Assembly: GCF_905479755.1 (NCBI RefSeq) | Contig: NZ_CAJQNT010000010.1 | Coordinates: 62,001 to 126,000 of the forward strand | Direction: 5' to 3' | Length of the DNA: 64,000 nucleotides | Source of the DNA: an uncultured Schumannella sp. | GTDB taxonomy: Bacteria; Actinomycetota; Actinomycetes; Actinomycetales; Microbacteriaceae | Part shown: positions 59,154 through 64,000 of the stretch, piece by piece | Numbering within the stretch: the stretch's first letter is position 1 | Layout of the letters: each line of letters opens with the position of its first letter | Notes under the pieces: generated by a model | What the model was told of the DNA's origin: nothing | What the model saw: the letters and a program-made list of their open reading frames with translations, nothing else | Database searches by the model: none | Program-made: the position numbers and the translations under genes

Positions 59154-60245
59154 ATGAAGCTCGTGATCGACTGCCGGTACACGCGTCTCGGCCACCACGA
59201 CGGAATCAGCCGATACGCGGCCCGCATCACCGAGGCGGTGGCTCGACGGCATCCGGTGACGATGCTGATCAGCGACGAGCGACAACTCGAGATGCTCCCC
59301 GACCTGCCGTGGGTCAAGATCTCCTCGCCCACGAGCGTGCGCGAGCTGTTCGTGGCGCGCCAAGTCAACCGGCTCGCGCCGGACGTCGTCTTCACGCCGA
59401 TGCAGACGATGGGGTCGCTGGGGCGCAGGTACGGCCTGGTGCTCACCCTGCACGACCTGATCTACTACCGGAACCGCACGCCTCCGCGCGACCTGCCCGC
59501 CGTGATCCGCCTGCTGTGGCGGCTCTACCATCTCGCCTGGTGGCCGCAGCGGCTGCTGCTCAATCGTGCCGACGAGGTGGCGACCGTCTCGGAGACGAGC
59601 AAGTCGCTCATCCAGCAGCACGCGCTCACCCGTCGACCGATCACGGTCGTGCGGAACGCCGCCGACCCGGCGCCCGACACGCCGCCTTCGGCTCCGTCGG
59701 CCGACGGGATGCGCGAGCTCGTCTACATGGGCTCGTTCATGCCGTACAAGAACGTCGAGACCCTCGCGCGCGCCCTGCACGAACTTCCGGGGCATCGTCT
59801 GCACCTGATGAGCAGAATCGGTGACGCGGACCGCGCCCGGCTCACCGCGCTCGCCCCCGAGGGCGCCCTCGTCGTCCATGACGGTGCGAGCGATGAGGAG
59901 TACCACGCCGTGCTGTCGCGCGCGACAGCGCTGCTCAGCACCTCGCTCGATGAGGGCTTCGGTATTCCCCTGGTCGAAGCGATGTCGCTCGGCACACCCG
60001 TCGTCGTCAGCGACATCCCGATCTTCCGCGAGATCGGGGGGACGGCGGCGCGCTTCGTGCCGCCGACGGATGCCTCCGCCGTGGCCGCCGCGGTGCGGGA
60101 ACTCGGGGACGCCGAGACGTGGATTCGCGCGTCGCGAGCCTCACGCGAGCAGGCGGCGACGTTCGACTGGGATCGCAGCGCCGCAGATCTGCTGGAGCTT
60201 CTCGAACGCGTCGTCAGTCGACGCGCAGCACCTGTGCCGCGCTGA
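59154..60245 (+). CDS. Glycosyltransferase family 4 protein
   Basis: A 363-aa GT-B glycosyltransferase. It has an N-terminal Rossmann half beginning VIDCRYTRLGHHDGISRYA. The second half begins at MGSFMPYKNVETLARAL, with the EX7E motif in SLDEGFGIPLVEAMSLGTPV (Glu residues eight apart). Donor and acceptor are unknown; GT4 enzymes of this kind often use a GDP- or UDP-sugar for envelope or lipid glycans. It follows the hydrolase gene by four bases and overlaps the 3' end of the convergent YbaK-like gene by 32 bases. Confidence 0.87.
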   Translation: MKLVIDCRYTRLGHHDGISRYAARITEAVARRHPVTMLISDERQLEMLPDLPWVKISSPTSVRELFVARQVNRLAPDVVFTPMQTMGSLGRRYGLVLTLHDLIYYRNRTPPRDLPAVIRLLWRLYHLAWWPQRLLLNRADEVATVSETSKSLIQQHALTRRPITVVRNAADPAPDTPPSAPSADGMRELVYMGSFMPYKNVETLARALHELPGHRLHLMSRIGDADRARLTALAPEGALVVHDGASDEEYHAVLSRATALLSTSLDEGFGIPLVEAMSLGTPVVVSDIPIFREIGGTAARFVPPTDASAVAAAVRELGDAETWIRASRASREQAATFDWDRSAADLLELLERVVSRRAAPVPR

Positions 60246-60675
60246 GTTCGACGAGCCGAGTCGGCGTGATCGGGAACACCGAGTTCGCACTGCCGGCCGC
60301 CGCCCACAGCTCGTCGAGTTCGAGAAGTCCCTCGTCGACGACCGTCCGCAACGGTTTCGGATGCCCGAACGGCGGCACGCCGCCGATGCTGAAGCCGGTC
60401 GCCGACTTCACCATCGCCGCGTCGGCCTTGCCGATGGTCGCTCCGAGGCGCGCGCCGAGCGCGTCGGTGTCGACTCGGCGCGGACCCGACACGAGCACCA
60501 GCAGCGGCTGATCGTCGGCCACGAAGACGAGGCTCTTGACGATCGCGGCGACATCGCACCCGATTGCTGCGGCGGCCTGCGCAGCCGTGTGCGTCGTCTC
60601 GTCGAAGAAGCGAATCTCGGGGTGCAGGCCACGCGGCGCGACCGCCGTGACGAACCGCTCCGTCGCCGCGTTCAC
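60214..60675 (-). CDS. YbaK/ProX-type aminoacyl-tRNA deacylase-like protein
   Basis: A 153-aa single-domain protein of the YbaK/EbsC family, whose members clear mischarged tRNA such as Cys-tRNAPro. Family marks are AAAIGCDVAAIVKSLVFVAD with the conserved Lys, LVLVSGPRRVD and the GFSIGGVPPFGH loop. It starts at 60675, overlapping the histidine phosphatase stop by four bases (GTGA). Its 3' end runs 32 bases into the glycosyltransferase gene. Confidence 0.9.
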   Translation of the reverse strand: MNAATERFVTAVAPRGLHPEIRFFDETTHTAAQAAAAIGCDVAAIVKSLVFVADDQPLLVLVSGPRRVDTDALGARLGATIGKADAAMVKSATGFSIGGVPPFGHPKPLRTVVDEGLLELDELWAAAGSANSVFPITPTRLVELSAAQVLRVD

Positions 60676-61307
60676 GTGAGCTCCCGATCACGCGCCTCGA
60701 CGGCGTTCTGCACGCTCAGGGCGCCCGTGTCGTCCCCGATCGACTCGAACTCGATCGGGTCGTCGAACGCGATCAGACGCAGTGTTCCGTCGATCACGCG
60801 GAAGCTGTGCACCGAGCCGTTGGTGATCATGCCGTGTGAGACGCCCGGTTCGGCGACCGAGAGCGCGGCGCGAATGGCGCCGCCGTGACTGACGATCACG
60901 AGCGACTGCCCGAGACGCTGGCGTGCCAACTCGACGAGTGCCGGAACGACCCGTTCGGCCACCTCCTCGCGGGATTCCCGACCGGGAACCTCCGTGCCCT
61001 CGGGGAAACGTTCGTCGACCTCGTGGAAGTTGAGTCCCTCCGCTGCGCCGTAGTTGCGCTCGATCACGCCGTCGATGAGTTCGGGCCCGGGCAGGCCAAG
61101 TTCGAGTGCGATCAGGCTGGCGGTTTCGCGGGCGCGCGAGAGCGGGCTGGCGAGCACCGCATCCCAGCGACGACGAGCCAGCAGCGCGCCGGTCGCGCGC
61201 GCCTGTGCGCGCCCCGTCTCGTTCAGCGGGATGTCGGTGCGACCCTGGATCCGTCGTTCGCGATTCCACTCGGTTTCGCCATGGCGGACAAGAAACAGCT
61301 CGGTCAC
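60672..61307 (-). CDS. Histidine phosphatase family protein
   Basis: A 211-aa phosphoglycerate-mutase-like phosphatase. The catalytic RHG motif is FLVRHGETEWNRERR at residues 5-19, and the second His is in VIVSHGGAIRAAL. The Glu in VIERNYGAAEG is the usual proton donor. No evidence separates a cofactor-dependent mutase from a broad phosphatase, and the short length favours phosphatase. It lies between sirtuin and YbaK-like genes on the minus strand; the YbaK-like gene is translationally coupled to it. Confidence 0.88.
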   Translation of the reverse strand: MTELFLVRHGETEWNRERRIQGRTDIPLNETGRAQARATGALLARRRWDAVLASPLSRARETASLIALELGLPGPELIDGVIERNYGAAEGLNFHEVDERFPEGTEVPGRESREEVAERVVPALVELARQRLGQSLVIVSHGGAIRAALSVAEPGVSHGMITNGSVHSFRVIDGTLRLIAFDDPIEFESIGDDTGALSVQNAVEARDRELT

Positions 61308-61343
61308 AGAAGGCCTCCCGGGCAGCCGGGTGGCGAATCTCGC

Positions 61344-62210
61344 TCAGCCCGCGAGTCGGTCCCGCAACGCGGTCAGGATCTCGGAGGTGCCCGCCTCGAT
61401 CTTAAGGGTTGCGCGGGCGTCACCCTTCGTCTGACCGCGGTTGATGATGACGACCGGCACGCGCTTCTTGATGGCCTGATCGAGCAGGCGGATCCCCGAG
61501 TTGACGACGAGAGACGAGCCGGCGATGAGAAAGGCGTCGGAGGAGCGGACGAGGGCCCGCGCCTCGGTGTACTTCTCGGTCGGCACAAACTCGCCGAAGA
61601 ACACGACCTCCGGCTTCAGCACCCCGCCGCACACGGTGCAGTCGGGCACCACCATCTCGTCGACGTGCTCGACGCTGACGTCGCCATCGGGATTCAGTTC
61701 GAGCGCGCCCGGCTCCGCCAGCCACGGGTTGGCGGCCCCCATTCGCTCGGCGATGCTGCCACGGTCGAAGCTCTGCCCACAGGTCAGGCAGCGCACCCGA
61801 TCGAGCGATCCATGAAGATCGACGACCCGCCGCGATCCGGCGCGCAGGTGGAGTCCGTCCACGTTCTGCGTGACGATGCCGTTCACGATGCCGCGACTCT
61901 CGAGCTCGGCGAGTGCGCGGTGACCGGGGTTCGGTGCCGCCGAGGCGAAGCGCTGCCAGCCGAGGTGGCTGCCCGCCCAATAGCGCTGGCGCGCTCGCGG
62001 ATCGGCGATGAAGGTCTGAAAGGTCATCGGCGAGCGCACCGGAGCGCCCGTGCCGCGGTAGTCCGGGATGCCGGAGTCGGTGCTCACGCCCGCGCCGGTC
62101 AGGATCGAGATTCGACGGCCCGCAAGCACATCGAGAACCCGCTCGATGTCCTCCTCGAGCTCGCGCGAGCCGTCGGCGGATGCGGTCATCGCCACGGGAA
62201 TCGTCGTCAC
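61344..62210 (-). CDS. Sir2-family NAD-dependent deacylase
   Basis: Removes acyl groups from lysines using NAD. The NAD site is LTGAGVSTDSGIPDYRG (about residues 35-51), TQNVDGLHLRAGS follows, the catalytic His is in DLHGSLDRV, and zinc cysteines are in CLTCGQ and CTVCGG. The GTG at 62210 is preferred because GGAGG lies six bases upstream; an earlier GTG at 62222 is possible. On the 62210 start the protein is 288 aa. The targets are unknown; acetyl-CoA synthetase is a known target in other bacteria. Confidence 0.92.
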   Translation of the reverse strand: MTTIPVAMTASADGSRELEEDIERVLDVLAGRRISILTGAGVSTDSGIPDYRGTGAPVRSPMTFQTFIADPRARQRYWAGSHLGWQRFASAAPNPGHRALAELESRGIVNGIVTQNVDGLHLRAGSRRVVDLHGSLDRVRCLTCGQSFDRGSIAERMGAANPWLAEPGALELNPDGDVSVEHVDEMVVPDCTVCGGVLKPEVVFFGEFVPTEKYTEARALVRSSDAFLIAGSSLVVNSGIRLLDQAIKKRVPVVIINRGQTKGDARATLKIEAGTSEILTALRDRLAG

Positions 62211-62235
62211 GCACACCTCCACTGCCGGTGACTCC

Positions 62236-62241
62236 AGCCTA
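62236..62241 (-). promoter_or_regulatory. -10 box of the sirtuin gene
   Basis: On the minus strand TAGGCT (AGCCTA on the plus strand). A transcript from about 62229 would have a 19-base leader holding GGAGG, which supports the GTG at 62210 as start. Confidence 0.5.
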
Positions 62242-62307
62242 CGGCCACGAGTTTTCCGATATGTTTCCGGGGGCTGTCAGCCCGGCGAGCGGAAGGTGAG
62301 GTGCGTC

Positions 62308-63111
62308 ATGCGAATCGTGCCCATCAGCGACGCCGCCGACGAACGCCTTCGCGATTATCGCGACCTCACCGATGGCAAACTGCGGCGCCTGCTCGAGCCC
62401 GCCGGGGGCCTGTACCTGGCCGAGTCGAGCAAGGTGATCATGCGAGCTCTCGCGGCGGGTCATCGGCCGCGTTCGGTGCTGTTGCAAGAGAAGTGGCTCC
62501 CCGACATCGAACCGCTGCTGCGCGATCACGATGTGCCGGTGTATCTCGCCGAGTCGGGCGTCCTCGAACAGCTCACCGGCTTCGCGATGCATCGCGGCGC
62601 GCTCGCCTCCTTCCACCGCCCGGAGCCCCTCGACGTCCCCGCCCTGCTCGCGACCGCGCGGCGCGTCGTGGTGCTCGAGGACATCGTCGATCACACGAAC
62701 GTCGGCGCCGTCTTCCGCGCGGTGGCGGGCCTCGGCGCCGACGCGGTCCTGATCAGTCCCGGCTGCGCCGATCCGCTCTACCGGCGCTCCGTGCGCGTCA
62801 GCATGGGCACGGTGCTGCAGGTGCCTTGGGCTCGGCTCGATTCCTGGCCCAGAGCACTCGACGAGCTTCGTACCGCCGGATTCACGGTCGCGGCGCTCGC
62901 CCTCGACGAACGCGCGCGGGGGCTCGACGAGTTCGCCGCGAACCCGCCGGAGCGCGTCGCCCTCCTGTTGGGCACGGAGGGCGACGGCCTGAGCCGCCGT
63001 GCGCTCAGCTCGGCGGATGTCACCGTGACCATTCCCATGTCAGGCGGAGTGGACTCGCTCAACGTCGCCGCCGCGTCCGCGGTGGCGCTCTGGGCGCTGC
63101 GCGTCGCTTAG
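62308..63111 (+). CDS. SpoU/TrmH-family RNA 2'-O-methyltransferase
   Basis: A 267-aa methyltransferase of the SPOUT knot fold. Motif 1 is DHTNVGAVFRAVAGLGADAV with the conserved Asn and Arg, motif 2 is LLLGTEGDGLSRRAL, and motif 3 is IPMSGGVDSLNVAAASAVAL. An N-terminal RNA-binding part (about residues 1-100) contains LAESSKVIMRALAAGH. It probably modifies rRNA or tRNA; the exact site is unknown. The ATG at 62308 has GGAAGGTGAGG upstream. Its TAG stop begins the -10 box of the next gene. Confidence 0.92.
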   Translation: MRIVPISDAADERLRDYRDLTDGKLRRLLEPAGGLYLAESSKVIMRALAAGHRPRSVLLQEKWLPDIEPLLRDHDVPVYLAESGVLEQLTGFAMHRGALASFHRPEPLDVPALLATARRVVVLEDIVDHTNVGAVFRAVAGLGADAVLISPGCADPLYRRSVRVSMGTVLQVPWARLDSWPRALDELRTAGFTVAALALDERARGLDEFAANPPERVALLLGTEGDGLSRRALSSADVTVTIPMSGGVDSLNVAAASAVALWALRVA

Positions 63112-63114
63112 CAT
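63109..63114 (+). promoter_or_regulatory. -10 box of the carboxypeptidase gene, overlapping a stop codon
   Basis: TAGCAT: its first half is the TAG stop of the methyltransferase gene. Six bases then lead to the GTG at 63121. Confidence 0.5.
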
Positions 63115-63120
63115 GGCCGG

Positions 63121-64000
63121 GTGAGCCGGACCGCGACGACTCCGCGACAGCGGCATCCGACGTCGGTGTATCGACGCCGACGTTTCGTCGCCGCAGTCAT
63201 CGTCCTCATGACGCTCGCCGTCGGCTTCTACGTGCCGATGACGCTCCTGGCGCCGTTGCCCGCGACTGCGGCCGAGACCTCCGTTCCGGCCGCCGTCGCG
63301 ATCGACGCCCCGGATCTCGACTGGCCGAACTACGGCGCGAGCGCCCTCGGTGTTGTCGAGCTGCCGGAGGTGCGCGCGCACGACGGCTCCGAGAAGGCAC
63401 TGCCGCTCGCGAGCATCACCAAAGTCGTCACGGCACTGACGGTGCTCGATGCGCATCCGCTCGCCCTCGGCGAGGACGGCCCTGCCGTCACCATGACGCC
63501 TGCGGACCTCGGCTACTACACGAGCCAGCTCGCCCAGAACGGGAGCGTGACCGCCGTCGCCGCGGGGGAGCGATACACGCAGCGCGACCTCCTCGAGCTC
63601 ACCTTGATCAAGTCGGCGAACAACTTCTCGACGACCCTCGCGGTGTGGGCCTTCGGCTCGGAGGAGGCGTTTCGCACCGCCGCGGCCGCGTGGCTCGCCG
63701 AGCACGGGCTCGACTCGATCAGGGTGGTCGAACCGACCGGAATCGACGACGCGAACGTCGGCAGCGTCACCGATGTCGTCGAACTGGGTCGTCTCGCCCT
63801 CGCCGACCCGCTCGTGGCCGAGATCGTGGGCAGCGCGAGCGAAACCGTGAGCAACCGGGGAACGATCGAGAATACGAACGCGCTGCTCGGCAACGACGGG
63901 GTGGACGGAATCAAGACCGGCACCCTGTTCTCGTTCGGCGCGAACCTGCTCTTTTCGGCCGACCGGGCCATCGAGGGTCGTGCCGAGCCGGTGACGGTGA
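63121..64000 (+). CDS. D-alanyl-D-alanine carboxypeptidase, PBP5-like (partial)
   Basis: Trims the peptide stem of peptidoglycan outside the membrane. The window holds the first 293 residues. A basic N-terminus is followed by a membrane segment (RRFVAAVIVLMTLAVGFYVP, about residues 20-40), acting as a signal or anchor. The S11-family active site is complete: SITK in LPLASITKVV with the nucleophile Ser, SAN in LIKSANNFS and KTG in DGIKTGTLF. The start is a GTG six bases after a -10 box. The 3' end lies beyond the window. Confidence 0.9.
   Translation, partial: MSRTATTPRQRHPTSVYRRRRFVAAVIVLMTLAVGFYVPMTLLAPLPATAAETSVPAAVAIDAPDLDWPNYGASALGVVELPEVRAHDGSEKALPLASITKVVTALTVLDAHPLALGEDGPAVTMTPADLGYYTSQLAQNGSVTAVAAGERYTQRDLLELTLIKSANNFSTTLAVWAFGSEEAFRTAAAAWLAEHGLDSIRVVEPTGIDDANVGSVTDVVELGRLALADPLVAEIVGSASETVSNRGTIENTNALLGNDGVDGIKTGTLFSFGANLLFSADRAIEGRAEPVTV

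Noticed and set aside
59154-60245. The glycosyltransferase as part of the glycogen or trehalose pathway
   Set aside because: Only proximity supports it. The sequence gives no donor or acceptor specificity, so it is left as a GT4 protein.

Overview
The window is a high-GC chromosomal segment from an actinobacterium, most likely of the family Microbacteriaceae (Microbacterium-like). Lineage markers seen directly are RbpA, WhiA, OpcA, a PdtaR-like ANTAR regulator, DUF3099, DUF4126, DUF2510/DUF4333 and an uncoupled tal-pgi pair, together with heavy use of GTG starts. It is a dense housekeeping region. I found no prophage, insertion sequence, CRISPR array, toxin-antitoxin pair or other clear horizontally acquired island.

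Layout: (1) 1-8640, plus strand: the end of lgt, glutamate synthase gltB-gltD, pyruvate kinase and a DUF2510/DUF4333 membrane protein, then tRNA-Leu(CAA) on the minus strand. (2) 8.8-17.5 kb: PdtaR-type antiterminator, hotdog thioesterase, polA, a DUF885 peptidase, a TIGR01777-type epimerase, rpsA, and a DUF4126 membrane protein on the minus strand. (3) 17.6-31.7 kb, plus strand: coaE, uvrB, uvrA, uvrC, rapZ, whiA, sodA, gap, pgk, tpiA, secG, rbpA. (4) 31.7-39.9 kb, minus strand: a pentose-phosphate operon transcribed tkt-tal-pgi-zwf-opcA-pgl. (5) 40.2-42.1 kb: haem O and haem A synthases, converging. (6) 42.3-46.4 kb: sufB-sufD-Rieske ferredoxin-sufC-sufT. (7) 46.5-51.7 kb: bioY, an ABC-F ATPase, a DUF3099/small zinc-type protein/SURF1 operon, fabG and serB. 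(8) 51.7-60.2 kb: glycogen genes glgC and glgA (divergent), an ABC ATPase, rpmE2, a Nudix hydrolase, a DEDD exonuclease, trehalose synthase treS divergent from an alpha/beta hydrolase and a glycosyltransferase. (9) 60.2-64.0 kb: YbaK-like protein, histidine phosphatase, sirtuin, SpoU-type RNA methyltransferase, and the start of a D-Ala-D-Ala carboxypeptidase cut by the window end.

The genes combine central carbon flow (glycolysis, pentose phosphate, glycogen and trehalose), nitrogen assimilation, nucleotide-excision repair, Fe-S assembly and aa3-type oxidase maturation.

The strongest unlisted signal is regulatory architecture. At 15 genes a TANNNT -10 box ends 6 or 7 bases before the start codon, which predicts leaderless mRNAs. 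In four places the upstream gene's TAG stop codon forms the first half of the next gene's -10 box. Four divergent pairs (DUF4126/coaE, DUF3099/fabG, glgC/glgA, treS/hydrolase) have overlapping back-to-back promoters. Other points worth attention are a nested inverted repeat plus a duplicated gene end downstream of sufT, a hairpin spanning the stop codons of both rbpA and pgl, the absence of yvcK between rapZ and whiA, and an uncharacterised small zinc-type protein translationally coupled to SURF1. I see no convincing wholly novel system.
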